Shown here: positions 25,058 to 34,228 of the stretch, piece after piece | How the letters are laid out: every line of letters starts with the position of its first letter | Position numbering within the stretch: position 1 is the first letter of the stretch | Source of the DNA: Paraclostridium tenue | GTDB taxonomy: Bacteria; Bacillota; Clostridia; Peptostreptococcales; Peptostreptococcaceae | DNA length: 64,000 nucleotides | Assembly (NCBI RefSeq): GCF_039521565.1 | Contig: NZ_BAAACP010000005.1 | Location: 105,066 to 169,065 of the forward strand | Direction of reading: 5' to 3' | Translations under genes and position numbers: made by a program | The notes under the pieces: generated by a model | What the model saw: the letters and a program-made list of their open reading frames with translations, nothing else | Told to the model about the DNA's origin: nothing | The model's database searches: none

Positions 25058-27068
25058 AAATAATTTTAACTATATTTTTGTATCCTGTATATGTTGCATA
25101 GAAATATCCAGTATATATTACTATAAATACTATAGCTGTAAATAATGAAGAACCACCTATATCTGGTTTATCATATAAAGCTATAAATTCATTAACTACT
25201 TTTATACCTACAATTGAATGGATGAAAGCAAGGGATACCGGCAAACTAAAGTATATTAATGTTTGAACAAATATGCTTTTATTTATCATTTTATCATTTG
25301 CACCTAACTTTTTAAGAGCTTTATATCTATTTATACTATCACTAGCTTCTGACAGTTGTTGAAGTGCTAAAACTGCCATACTAGAGATTAAGAACACTAT
25401 TCCTAGATATATTCCTGTAAATAGTACTATGGTAACCGATCCTTTATTATCTTCGTATATAGCTTTTTTAGTATAACCATGCACATAGCCAAACTTATCA
25501 TAATTCATCTTACAATCCATAAAATCGTTAAATAATTTAAAGAACTTCTCTTCTGACTTGTTATAATCTCCTTTAAAGTTAACATCTAAATTAGATGTTT
25601 GAATTGGTAAATTATTAGTCAAATTATCATTAACTACTAACGTTAATAAATTATCTGCAAAACCTGTAGAGCGAAGAGCATCTTTTATTGGTTCTTTATT
25701 TCGTATAATATAATCTTTTCCATCTATCTTCACAGTTCTATTTTTTTCTAAAGACTTATTTATCATATTTAGTACTGTATTATTATTGGACATTAATAAA
25801 ACTTGATTATTTTTTAAGTTAACTGAGTCTTTTCCTTCTAACTTTCTTATATTATTATAATCTGAAAGTTTTATAAATCCTATTTTTTCATCACCTAATC
25901 CAGTTAATATCTTTTCACTTGAACTAACTGTATTTTTACCTAAAATATCATTAAATGTAACTTTAGAAGTATATGTATTAAAATACACATAAGTTTCAGA
26001 GTTATCAAACTTAAAATTAAGAGCAGATAAAGATTCTTTTATACTTTTTATTTTATCATCTTTATTTATATACATAATAGCACTTGCATCAAAAGGTGTA
26101 GTATTTTTTAGGCTACTTTCTAAAGCATTTTTTAAACTCATTCCAGTTGATAATATACCTATAGTTAAAAATAACATTAAGCATATTACTGATACTGATA
26201 AAAAGTTTGTATTAATTTTACTATTTAGTTGTTTAATTATAAATATATTTAAGCCTTTAAAATATATTTTCTTATTCTTTTTAACTACAAAAAGAAGTGC
26301 TCCTGCTAAACTATAGAAAAATAATAATGTACCTAAAACTCCAAGAATTATTGATATCATAAATTTAGGATTTTTAATATTTAAACCTACATCGATAATA
26401 AATTTATAAGCAAATCCTAAAGATAAAATACATAATATAAAAGTAATTAAATATATTAATGGATTTTTAAACTTTATATTTTCATTTTTTCTACCAGCTG
26501 TTAATAAGTCTATTATTTTATATTTAGATATTATTATGCTATTAAATATCATTACTAATAAAAACATTATACCGAAGTAAATAATAGTTTTTATAATTGC
26601 ACTTTGTGAAATTATAAATTTATATTCACTCATATTAGCTTCAAATAATTTAGATGTTAAAGCTGATAATCCTTGACTAAGGACAAATCCAATTAATAAA
26701 CCACTAATTAATGATGCTATACCTACTATAATTGTTTCAAGTACTAATATCTTAGATATTTTAAATTTTCCCATGCCTAATGTCATATATATTCCTAGTT
26801 CTTTTTTACGCTTTTTTATTAAAAAGTTATTCGCATATAATATTAAACCTCCTAAAATAACAGAAACAAATACTGATAAGCCTCCTATTAAATAGGATAG
26901 CATATCTATAGTATTAGATGTAGATTGATTCATTTCAAGTATGGCTTTTTGAGATTCTATAGAGTTAAAGCTATAAAATATACTAACTGAAAGCGTTAAA
27001 GTTAGAAAGTATATACTATAGTCTTTAAAACTTTTTTTTACATTACCAAAGGCAATTTTAGAATACAT
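25056..27068 (-). CDS. ABC transporter permease, BceB/FtsX type
   Basis: A 670-residue permease with about ten membrane helices and a large extracellular domain of roughly 200 residues between helices seven and eight (about residues 310-520). That layout is characteristic of BceB-type transporters, which sense and remove cell-wall-active peptides such as bacitracin. FtsX-like core sequences (SVFVSVILGGLILYANNFL, KKRKKELGIYMTLGM) are visible. The start at 27068 follows GGAGG by eight bases; a TTG at 27083 precedes the site. It overlaps the ATPase gene by 11 nt, so the two are cotranslated. Confidence 0.92.
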   Translation of the reverse strand: MYSKIAFGNVKKSFKDYSIYFLTLTLSVSIFYSFNSIESQKAILEMNQSTSNTIDMLSYLIGGLSVFVSVILGGLILYANNFLIKKRKKELGIYMTLGMGKFKISKILVLETIIVGIASLISGLLIGFVLSQGLSALTSKLFEANMSEYKFIISQSAIIKTIIYFGIMFLLVMIFNSIIISKYKIIDLLTAGRKNENIKFKNPLIYLITFILCILSLGFAYKFIIDVGLNIKNPKFMISIILGVLGTLLFFYSLAGALLFVVKKNKKIYFKGLNIFIIKQLNSKINTNFLSVSVICLMLFLTIGILSTGMSLKNALESSLKNTTPFDASAIMYINKDDKIKSIKESLSALNFKFDNSETYVYFNTYTSKVTFNDILGKNTVSSSEKILTGLGDEKIGFIKLSDYNNIRKLEGKDSVNLKNNQVLLMSNNNTVLNMINKSLEKNRTVKIDGKDYIIRNKEPIKDALRSTGFADNLLTLVVNDNLTNNLPIQTSNLDVNFKGDYNKSEEKFFKLFNDFMDCKMNYDKFGYVHGYTKKAIYEDNKGSVTIVLFTGIYLGIVFLISSMAVLALQQLSEASDSINRYKALKKLGANDKMINKSIFVQTLIYFSLPVSLAFIHSIVGIKVVNEFIALYDKPDIGGSSLFTAIVFIVIYTGYFYATYTGYKNIVKII

Positions 27069-27822
27069 TCTCATCACCTCCAAGTAAGGTTATTACATCC
27101 ATTATTCTATTGAAAAATTCTTTTCTACTATCATTTCCTCTAACTAACTCATTAAATATCTTACCATCTTTTATAAACAGTATTCTGTGTGCATAACTCG
27201 CAGTGAAAGAATCATGAGTTACCATAAGTATAGTTGTCTTTAATTCTTTATTTAAACTTTCAAATCTTTCAAGTAATAATCTTGCAGATTTAGAATCAAG
27301 TGCTCCTGTTGGTTCATCTGCTAATACTAATGATGGATTTGTAACTATAGCTCTAGCTGAAGCTACTCTTTGTTTTTGCCCTCCAGACATTTGATACGGG
27401 TACTTATTAAGTACTTTTTCTATCTCAAGATACTTTGATACTTCTTTTATTTTTGAATCTACTAAAGAACTTTTTTCGCCTTTAATAGTAAGTGCTAATG
27501 CTATATTCTCATATGCAGTTAAAGTATCTAATAAATTAAAATCTTGGAATATAAATCCTAATTCATTTTGTCTGAATTTATCTAATTTCTTTGATTTAAG
27601 TTTTGTTATATCTTGATTATTTATTATTATCTTTCCACTAGAAACATTATCTATTGTTGATATACAGTTAAGTAAAGTAGTTTTACCACTGCCACTAGGT
27701 CCCATTATTCCAACAAATTCTCCTTCAAGTACACTAAAGCTTATATTATCTATTGCTTTACTTATATTATCTTTATTTCCGTAGTATTTTTCTATATTTT
27801 CTACATTTAATATGTTTTTCAT
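27058..27822 (-). CDS. ABC transporter ATP-binding protein, BceA type
   Basis: A 254-residue ATPase of the MacB/LolD/BceA group. Walker A GPSGSGKTT (residues 41-49), Q-loop in FIFQDFNLLD, signature MSGGQKQR and Walker B LVLADEPTGALDSKS are all present, and the H-loop is in MVTHDS. It powers the permease that overlaps its 3' end. The promoter region carries a BceR-like inverted repeat about 85 nt upstream of the start. The matching kinase and regulator lie 2-3.5 kb upstream. Confidence 0.95.
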   Translation of the reverse strand: MKNILNVENIEKYYGNKDNISKAIDNISFSVLEGEFVGIMGPSGSGKTTLLNCISTIDNVSSGKIIINNQDITKLKSKKLDKFRQNELGFIFQDFNLLDTLTAYENIALALTIKGEKSSLVDSKIKEVSKYLEIEKVLNKYPYQMSGGQKQRVASARAIVTNPSLVLADEPTGALDSKSARLLLERFESLNKELKTTILMVTHDSFTASYAHRILFIKDGKIFNELVRGNDSRKEFFNRIMDVITLLGGDENVF

Positions 27823-27903
27823 TTTTTTCCTCCTAGTTTATTATCATGAATTTATTTTACACTTATTTTTGAAAAAAAGCCTTACAGAAAAATTTAATTA
27901 ATC

Positions 27904-27917
27904 TTACAATTTGGTAA
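27904..27917. promoter_or_regulatory. BceR-type binding site upstream of the ABC genes
   Basis: TTACA-ATTT-GGTAA on the plus strand fits the BceR-like consensus TNACA-N4-TGTAA at 9 of 10 positions; it is the core of the 16-bp near-palindrome CTTACAATTTGGTAAG (27903-27918). It lies about 82 nt before the bceA-like start, an activating position. Family knowledge plus sequence resemblance. Confidence 0.55.
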
Positions 27918-27933
27918 GTATAGTAAAATAAAT

Positions 27934-27977
27934 AAAACTACCTTTAAATTTAATTAATAAATTATCTAGGTAGTTTT
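27934..27977 (-). terminator. Terminator after the DUF1648 membrane gene
   Basis: AAAACTACCT and AGGTAGTTTT form a 10-bp stem around a 24-base AT loop, with T-rich sequence on the transcript side. Confidence 0.7.
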
Positions 27978-28041
27978 GTTTTAATTACTTTTTATATTAT
28001 TTTTCACTTGATCTTTATTTTTCTAATAATATCTTATATTT

Positions 28042-29151
28042 TTAAAATGCTGTTAAACTAAATATAAATATTAAAATTAAAAATATAGTTATAATTTTAG
28101 CTGATTTATGAGCCATATTAAATGTCCATCCAGCTCCTAATCTTGTTTCTACCATAAGCGAGGGGTCTTCTTTATTGTAATATATAAATCCATATATCCA
28201 TTTTTCATCATCACTTTCTATCATGTAAGTATTCTTATTTTTTGCTTTTAGTGATGATAACATTATAAAGCTATAAGTTAAAAATATACTTACTATTATC
28301 GGTATAAATATAGTTATAAAAACTAATGGCACTGGCATACTCATATTACTAACCGTAAGTATAGGGTTTATAGAAGTTGCTAATTGCATACTTATAGTTA
28401 TAATAAACAATGAATAGCCTATATTATTTAAATATTTTAAAGCTTTCTTTCTATTTTCTTCTTTATTTTGAGTATCTATATAGCTTCTATATCCTATTAT
28501 TCCTACTCCCATATAACTAAGCATTAATACCATACCCAAATCTACTATATTTATAAAAAATACATTTTTAAAATTCTTTGGAGCGTAAGCATCTGGTTTA
28601 CCATCTATTCCCCAGTGTATTGGTATTGTTTGTGGCAAACTGTTGTAGTTTATAGCTACATATAAAAATGACATTATAGATATAGCTATACATATACCAA
28701 ATAATATTTTAAACTTTCTTTTAAGCTTTTCTTTTTCATTTATAAATTTAGTATCTATAGCAACACTTTGCTTACTCTGTTTTTGAATAGATTCCCCACT
28801 AGAATAAGATATTAATTGAGTTTTTATATTCTTTACCTCTATATAACTATCTCTTAAATGCCAAAAACTAAGACCTATATAAGTTATTAATGCTATTGGA
28901 ATTACAATAGTTTCACTTCCAAATGTTTTAATTATTAAAATGCTTAAAATTATTATAAGCATTGAAATATAATTCATTTTTCTTTTATAACTTTTATCTA
29001 TTCACTTTTTATCATCTTCATTTAAATCTATATTTTTAACGTATACTCCATAAAAATAATTTTTTCCACTTAACATTTGTATATATACTATAATTAAATG
29101 TGTAAATATTAGTATAGGAATTAATATAAAAAAACCTACCATATTTTCCAT
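28042..29151 (-). pseudogene. DUF1648/DUF5808 membrane protein interrupted by an in-frame TGA
   Basis: Read through the TGA at 29004-29002, the frame encodes about 369 residues. It begins at the ATG at 29151, which overlaps the GntR gene stop (TAATG), with TM1 and GKNYFYGVYVKNIDLNEDDKK. The stop follows, then IDKSYKRKMNYIS in the same frame. The rest has four more helices, the DUF1648 signature LPQTIPIHWGIDGKPDAY, and a DUF5808 end (WIYGFIYYNKEDPSLMVETR). The ATG at 28977 has no ribosome binding site. The family occurs with YtrA-type GntR regulators, as here. No SECIS-like hairpin follows the TGA, so this is read as a nonsense mutation or sequence error, not selenocysteine. Confidence 0.8.
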
Positions 29152-29534
29152 TATTTTTTCACCCCATAAATTTTAAAATAATTTTCACATAAGTCAATAA
29201 ATTCATCTTGTTCTATCCCTTTTAAATAGCTTTCTGCAACCAAAAGCTCTACTTGTTCTTTAATATTATTAAAGTTAGATTCATCTTTTTTTATAGGTAG
29301 ATTATTTACTATAGCCCCTTTTCTTCTATCTATATTTATATAGCCCTCATCTTTAAGTAAATTGTATGCTTTACTTACTGTATGTAAGTTTATACCTATT
29401 TCATCTGCTAATGCTCTAACTGATGGTAGTGATTCATTTATCTCTAAATCACCTTTAGCTATTGATTTTATTATTTCTTCTCTTATTTGTATATATATAG
29501 GTTTATCACTATTAAAGTCTAAGTTTAATATCAA
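29151..29534 (-). CDS. GntR-family regulator, YtrA type
   Basis: A 127-residue transcription regulator. The winged helix-turn-helix covers residues 5-72 (KPIYIQIREEIIKSIAKG, SLPSVRALADEIGINLHTVSKAYNLL). The short C-terminal tail without an effector domain is the YtrA subfamily design. Start: a TTG at 29534 is eight bases after GAGAGG and gives the usual MILNLDF N-terminus; a GTG at 29543 overlaps the binding site. Its stop overlaps the start of the DUF1648 gene, so it probably controls that unit. An inverted repeat at 29575-29595 may be its operator. Confidence 0.9.
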   Translation of the reverse strand: MILNLDFNSDKPIYIQIREEIIKSIAKGDLEINESLPSVRALADEIGINLHTVSKAYNLLKDEGYINIDRRKGAIVNNLPIKKDESNFNNIKEQVELLVAESYLKGIEQDEFIDLCENYFKIYGVKK

Positions 29535-29574
29535 ATTTATCACCTCTCTTAGTATATAAATTTTTCATTTATAT

Positions 29575-29595
29575 TGTTATATATATTGTATAACA
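29575..29595. promoter_or_regulatory. Inverted repeat, candidate GntR operator
   Basis: TGTTATA (29575-29581) and TATAACA (29589-29595) are perfect 7-bp arms with a 7-base spacer, 41-61 nt upstream of the GntR start. YtrA-type regulators commonly repress their own operon. Confidence 0.45.
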
Positions 29596-29632
29596 TATAT
29601 CATCTCCACATCAATAATAATATTAACTTAAT

Positions 29633-29669
29633 AAAAATAGGTATGCATTTTTATACATACCTATTTTTA
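29633..29669 (-). terminator. Terminator after the histidine kinase gene
   Basis: AAAAATAGGTATG / CATACCTATTTTT, 13-bp stem with an AT loop, just past the kinase stop. Confidence 0.88.
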
Positions 29670-29672
29670 TCT

Positions 29673-30683
29673 TTATTTAAATATTTCATTATTTACTGGA
29701 AATACTATACTTACACTAGTTCCTTCATCTTTTTTCGAAGTTAGATTTATATTAAGACCTAATTTATCACATAATTTTTTACATAAATATAAACCTATAC
29801 CTGTTGACTTTGAATATTTTCTTCCATTTTCTCCTGTAAATCCTTTTTCAAAAACTCTAGGCACATCTTTTTCTTCTATACCTACTCCGTTATCAGTTAT
29901 TGTTAATACTATATTATTTTTATTTAAAACGGAGTTTATATTTATTCTCGCATTTTTACTTTTAGAATATTTTATAGAGTTTACCATTATCTGATTTATC
30001 ATAAATTCTACCCATTTTGAGTCACTATATATTATATTATTAATATTTTCAACATTTATAGCAATTTTTTTACTTATACAATCTCTAGCATTTTTTCTTA
30101 TAACTTTTCTTACTATATTTTCTAAATTAAAGTTTTTAATTATATAATCTTTATTAACATCATTACTTCTTGAATAATACAATACTTGTTCTACATAATC
30201 TTCTATTTTTTGAATTTCTGATTTTATATGAAATGGTATTGTATCAGAGTTATTTTCTATAAATAACATAGTAGAAGCTATAGGTGTTTTTATTTCATGT
30301 ACCCAAGTTTCTATATATTCTTTATAGTCATTTTGCATATTTTTATAGTAATTTATATTATCTCTCATAGAACGATTAGTTTCTTTTAACAAATCATAAA
30401 CTATTTTTTCATGTAAACGTCTTGGTTTATCTATAACTTCTGATAATAAATACTTTTTATCTAAGTTTTCACATATTCCAACAATGTTATCATAGTATTT
30501 CTTTTGACTTACAAAATCAAAAATCATATAAGTTATAAATGGAGCAAACCATATTACAAAAATTAAAAATATAATTTGAACACTAGTTTTAGTTGCTAAA
30601 AGAGCTATAGACATTATAAAAAATAATAATACATTAATAATTAAAAATACCAACCTATCTTTTAAATATTCACTTAGCTTCAT
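29673..30683 (-). CDS. Sensor histidine kinase, BceS type
   Basis: A 336-residue intramembrane-sensing kinase. Two helices (about 12-30 and 34-55) are separated by only a few residues, so there is no extracellular sensor domain. The HisKA H-box is WVHEIKTPIA, and the ATPase domain has the N-box (INQIMVNSIKYS), G1 ITDNGVGIEE and a GIGLYLCKKL G2 box. This is the layout of kinases that take their signal from a partner BceAB transporter. Its ATG overlaps the response regulator gene stop by 4 nt, indicating coupling. Confidence 0.93.
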   Translation of the reverse strand: MKLSEYLKDRLVFLIINVLLFFIMSIALLATKTSVQIIFLIFVIWFAPFITYMIFDFVSQKKYYDNIVGICENLDKKYLLSEVIDKPRRLHEKIVYDLLKETNRSMRDNINYYKNMQNDYKEYIETWVHEIKTPIASTMLFIENNSDTIPFHIKSEIQKIEDYVEQVLYYSRSNDVNKDYIIKNFNLENIVRKVIRKNARDCISKKIAINVENINNIIYSDSKWVEFMINQIMVNSIKYSKSKNARININSVLNKNNIVLTITDNGVGIEEKDVPRVFEKGFTGENGRKYSKSTGIGLYLCKKLCDKLGLNINLTSKKDEGTSVSIVFPVNNEIFK

Positions 30684-31351
30684 TTCATTATATACCCTAA
30701 TCCTCTTCTAGTCTCTATATAATCTTTTAAACTTAATTCTTCTAGTTTCTTTCTTATCCTAGTCATATTTACAGATAAAGTATTATCATCTATATATACA
30801 TCTGAATTCCACATATAATTCATCAATTCATCTCTAGATACTATTGTTTCTTTATTTTTCATAAGATATGCTAATATCTTCATTTCATTTTTACTTAATT
30901 CTACACTTTTATCAAAAGCAGTTATTATTCCTTTAGATAAATCAAGATTTAAATCTTTATATGTTAATATATCAGTATTTGAGCTATCACTATATGTTCT
31001 TTTTATTACTGCACCTATGCGAGCAAGTAATATTTGTGTATTATAAGGTTTAGTTACAAAATCATCTGCTCCTAAGTTAATACTCATAAGTTCATCTATT
31101 TCACTATCTCTACTCGTTACTATTATTATAGGTATATTTAAGTTTTTTCTTACTTCTCTGCATATATAAAACCCATCATATACTGGTAAATTTATATCTA
31201 ATAGTATAAGATCTGGACTTTCTTTTTTTATATCTTCTATGATATTTTCAAAGTTTTCAGAAGTAATAACTTCATATCCATATCTTATAAGCAGTGATTT
31301 TAGTTCTTCTCTTATAACTTGAGAATCTTCTATTATCATTAGTTTCTTCAT
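30680..31351 (-). CDS. Response regulator, OmpR/BceR type
   Basis: A 223-residue regulator. The receiver domain (1-118) has the acidic pair at residues 8-9 (IED), the phospho-acceptor Asp in LILLDINLPVYDG and Lys in DFVTKPY. The C-terminal winged helix (about 128-222) has ELSKNEMKILAYLMKN and the DNA-recognition segment VDDNTLSVNMTRIRKKL-like ending. Partner of the kinase downstream. Together with the ABC genes (25056-27822) it forms a Bce-type detoxification module split by the GntR pair. It likely binds the repeat at 27904-27917. Confidence 0.93.
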   Translation of the reverse strand: MKKLMIIEDSQVIREELKSLLIRYGYEVITSENFENIIEDIKKESPDLILLDINLPVYDGFYICREVRKNLNIPIIIVTSRDSEIDELMSINLGADDFVTKPYNTQILLARIGAVIKRTYSDSSNTDILTYKDLNLDLSKGIITAFDKSVELSKNEMKILAYLMKNKETIVSRDELMNYMWNSDVYIDDNTLSVNMTRIRKKLEELSLKDYIETRRGLGYIMK

Positions 31352-31574
31352 ATTATTTCTCCTTTAGGTAATTCTTGTATATTAATTTATCATTTTTATA
31401 ATTATTATTAAAGCGTTATATTATTATTATGTATATAGTAAATATATAAGTTTTGGAATTATATAATTATTACTTTGCTATATTAGATTATACATTTACT
31501 ACTAAAAAATTTATACCATCATTCATAGTAATTTAAGTTAATTGAATCTATATCTTAGTAATTAGAATTTTCTT

Positions 31575-32576
31575 TTAGAAATCTATACTCGCACGTATAA
31601 GCCTATTTTTCATTTCATTTATATCATAAATATTATCAAAATGATTATTTGGATATTTTTTTTCAAATGGACAATTTATATAATTATTAATAGACTCTAA
31701 AGCCTTACTTACATTACCACACTCTATATAGGCTAAACATTCCATAAAGTACAAGTCTTTAAAATTTTGGGTTGTAGCTTTTACATTTTCTATAAATCTT
31801 AATGACTTATAAAACTGTTTGGTATTTGAATAGGCTTTGACTGTATTTAATATTAAGCATGGATAAAATATATAGTTGTATTTCATATCAAGTTCATTAA
31901 TAGCTTTTTCATAGGAAGCTATTGCATTTTCAAAGTCTTTTATTCTTGAATACTCATTACCTAAAATATAGTAATAATAAGTGTCCTTTTCTTTTTCTTC
32001 ATAACTTTTTAATATGTTTATATTTCTTTTATATTTACTTTGTATATCAGTTGTATTTGGATCATACCCATAATGAAATATACGTATATCTAAAAATTTA
32101 AAACAATTGTATTTATTGTATTTTTGTATTGAATTTGCTATTTGTTCATGTATTTTTCCCTTAAACTTATAATTTTTATTATTTTTAAACAACCTAAAAA
32201 CTGTATAATCTCCAACCTCGATTTTATTTATTATATTTATAAGTCTTAAAAAGTATCCTTCAGATAAATTTTTACTACTTAATAAATTTTTTATTTTAAT
32301 TAAGTCTTCTTTAGGTATTTCTTCATCTGCATCTAAAAACAATATATAGTCTTTTGTTGCATAATTTATGGATACATTTCTAGCTTCACTAAAATCATTA
32401 TTCCATTTGTGTTTTATTATTTTAGCATAATAATTTTTACATATTTCAATAGTTCTATCAGTAGAACCAGTATCTACGATTATAATTTCATCTGATATTT
32501 TTTTTACACTATCTAAACATCTATTTATATTTTTTTCTTCATCTTTAACTATCATACAAACACTTAAAGTTTTCAA
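31575..32576 (-). CDS. Family 2 glycosyltransferase with TPR-like tail
   Basis: A 333-residue protein. The N-terminal GT-A domain (1-about 180) opens with SVCMIVKDEEKNINRCLDSV, has IIIVDTGSTDRT for nucleotide-sugar binding and LFLDADEEI as the DxD motif. Residues 190-310 form tetratricopeptide-like helices. Start is a TTG seven bases after GGGGG. The same design appears in the gene at 44968-46089, so the two are paralogues. Such enzymes glycosylate proteins or surface polymers; the acceptor is unknown and no flagellin or bacteriocin gene lies nearby. Confidence 0.9.
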   Translation of the reverse strand: MKTLSVCMIVKDEEKNINRCLDSVKKISDEIIIVDTGSTDRTIEICKNYYAKIIKHKWNNDFSEARNVSINYATKDYILFLDADEEIPKEDLIKIKNLLSSKNLSEGYFLRLINIINKIEVGDYTVFRLFKNNKNYKFKGKIHEQIANSIQKYNKYNCFKFLDIRIFHYGYDPNTTDIQSKYKRNINILKSYEEKEKDTYYYYILGNEYSRIKDFENAIASYEKAINELDMKYNYIFYPCLILNTVKAYSNTKQFYKSLRFIENVKATTQNFKDLYFMECLAYIECGNVSKALESINNYINCPFEKKYPNNHFDNIYDINEMKNRLIRASIDF

Positions 32577-32604
32577 TTAATCGCCCCCAAAATATAAATC
32601 TAAA

Positions 32605-32648
32605 ACCAAAAGAGGTCTATCATAATTAATATGATAGACCATAGTTTT
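32605..32648 (-). terminator. Rho-independent terminator
   Basis: GGTCTATCATA (32613-32623) pairs with TATGATAGACC (32629-32639); terminates the small membrane gene stopping at 32649. Confidence 0.88.
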
Positions 32649-33074
32649 TTAGTTATCTTTTTTAAAAAATGTATTACTAGCACTCGTTAAAAAACCTATA
32701 GATGAAAATAATAAGTTTTTAATAATTAACAGAGATTGATTATCTACACTCACATCTACTATACATGCTAAGATAATAACGATTGTAGATATTACAGAAA
32801 AACTTCCAACTAATAAAATTTTATTTTTTAATAATTTAGGATTTGAAGTACAAGTTTTAGTTGATTTTTCTAATATATATCCTGATATTGAAGAAAAAAT
32901 TAATCTTATAGTAACAAAATGTTCTTTTTCATCTAATCCCGAATTAAATACTGATATGCAAACAACAAAGAAGTATAATATACCTAAAGGAATCAGATAT
33001 TTACAAATTATGTCTAATTCATCATAAAAGTCTTTGAACTCATCATAGATTTTTTTTGCAAATTTTTTTATCAT
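32649..33074 (-). CDS. Small integral membrane protein, unknown
   Basis: A 141-residue protein with a basic amphipathic N-terminal 20 residues and about three to four membrane helices (YLIPLGILYFFVVCISVF, LILFSSISGYIL region, ILLVGSFSVISTIVIILACI, LLIIKNLLFSSIGFLTSAS). I recognise no family. The ATG at 33074 is preferred over a GTG at 33086 because GGTGA lies between them at proper spacing. Divergent from glsA. Confidence 0.65.
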   Translation of the reverse strand: MIKKFAKKIYDEFKDFYDELDIICKYLIPLGILYFFVVCISVFNSGLDEKEHFVTIRLIFSSISGYILEKSTKTCTSNPKLLKNKILLVGSFSVISTIVIILACIVDVSVDNQSLLIIKNLLFSSIGFLTSASNTFFKKDN

Positions 33075-33164
33075 AATAATCACCACTGTAACTATTTTAA
33101 ATAGTTACAATTTATAATATGAAAAATAGCGAATTCTGTTACATCTAAGTATTTTTACAAGAAA

Positions 33165-33189
33165 GTTTTGTTAAATAATTTTGGGGTAA
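33165..33189 (+). promoter_or_regulatory. Sigma-B-like promoter of glsA
   Basis: GTTTTG (33165-33170) and GGGTAA (33184-33189) are 13 bases apart, near the general-stress consensus. The start site would lie about 35 nt before the glsA ATG. The match is 4 of 6 and 5 of 6, so less secure than the one at 21843. Confidence 0.45.
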
Positions 33190-33231
33190 TTAAATAGTAG
33201 GTTTAAATTTCATAAAAAGGAAGCGATTTTA

Positions 33232-34161
33232 ATGTTTGATTTACTTGAAACCCTAGTTAAAGAAAATAAAAAGTATATAAAATATGGTAATGTTGCCACT
33301 TATATACCTGCTCTAGCTCAAGTTGATGAAAATCAATTAGGTGTAGCTATTGTTGATTTAAGAAATAATAACTATAAAGAATACTTTGCTGGAGATTATA
33401 ACCAAGTCTTTGCAATAGAAAGTACTTCCAAAGTTATAACTTTAATAATGGCTATGATGGACAACAGTCCTGAATATGTATTTAAAAAGATAGGTATGGA
33501 ACCAAGTGGATTTGCTTTTAATTCTATACTTAATATGGAAATAAACAATAAGCCTGTTCCTTCTAATCCTTTCATAAATGCTGGAGCTATAGTTGTCAAC
33601 TCATTAGTAAAAGGTAAAGATAGTAATGAAAGAACTAAAAGAATTTTAGAATTTACAAAAAAATTAACTAATAACCCTGATATAGATGTAATTGAAGATA
33701 TATATTTATCTGAAAAAAGAACTGGAGATATAAATAGATCTTTAGCTTATCACATGAAAGGATGCAATATTGTTGATGGTGATGTAGAGGATATTCTTGA
33801 CTCTTATTTTAGACAATGTTCTATATCTGTTACTGCTATGGATTTAGCTAAGATAGGCTCAGTACTAGCAAATAAAGGAATTTGTCCTTGGAGTAATGAA
33901 AGATTAATACCTATGGATATTTGTACTATTGTTAAATCTATAATGGTTACTTGTGGATTATATGATGAATCTGGAGATTTTGCTGTTCATATAGGTATAC
34001 CTGCTAAATCTGGTGTTGGTGGAGGAATTTTAGGTGCTGTCCCTAATAAAATGGGGATTGGTATATTTGGGCCTGCACTTGATTCTATGGGAAATAGTAT
34101 AGCTGGGGTTAAAATGCTACAACAATTATCTAAAAATCTAGATTTAGATATATTTGAATAG
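33232..34161 (+). CDS. glsA: Glutaminase
   Basis: Hydrolyses glutamine to glutamate and ammonia. The 309-residue protein belongs to the serine beta-lactamase-like glutaminase family. The nucleophile motif is Ser64-Thr-Ser-Lys67 in AIESTSKVITL, and further blocks NPFINAGAIVV, NRSLAYHMK, and the C-terminal PAKSGVGGGI are family signatures. The ammonia released raises pH, so glutaminases are often acid-stress genes; a sigma-B-like promoter upstream fits that. Monocistronic, AAGGAAG before ATG, terminator after. Confidence 0.96.
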   Translation: MFDLLETLVKENKKYIKYGNVATYIPALAQVDENQLGVAIVDLRNNNYKEYFAGDYNQVFAIESTSKVITLIMAMMDNSPEYVFKKIGMEPSGFAFNSILNMEINNKPVPSNPFINAGAIVVNSLVKGKDSNERTKRILEFTKKLTNNPDIDVIEDIYLSEKRTGDINRSLAYHMKGCNIVDGDVEDILDSYFRQCSISVTAMDLAKIGSVLANKGICPWSNERLIPMDICTIVKSIMVTCGLYDESGDFAVHIGIPAKSGVGGGILGAVPNKMGIGIFGPALDSMGNSIAGVKMLQQLSKNLDLDIFE

Positions 34162-34167
34162 CTTTTT

Positions 34168-34204
34168 AAGGAGATATCTTTATTTTAAAGATACCTCCTT
34201 TTTA
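34168..34204 (+). terminator. Terminator after glsA
   Basis: AAGGAG-TATCTTTA / TAAAGATA-CTCCTT with a single mismatch, followed by TTTTT. Confidence 0.88.
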
Positions 34205-34228
34205 AGAATAAGAATTTATATATTAATT

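Noticed and set aside
29002..29004. TGA in the DUF1648 gene as a second selenocysteine codon
   Set aside because: No hairpin with a G-containing loop lies 16-37 nt downstream (the sequence is A-rich), and the family has no conserved Cys at this place, so it is read as a nonsense mutation.
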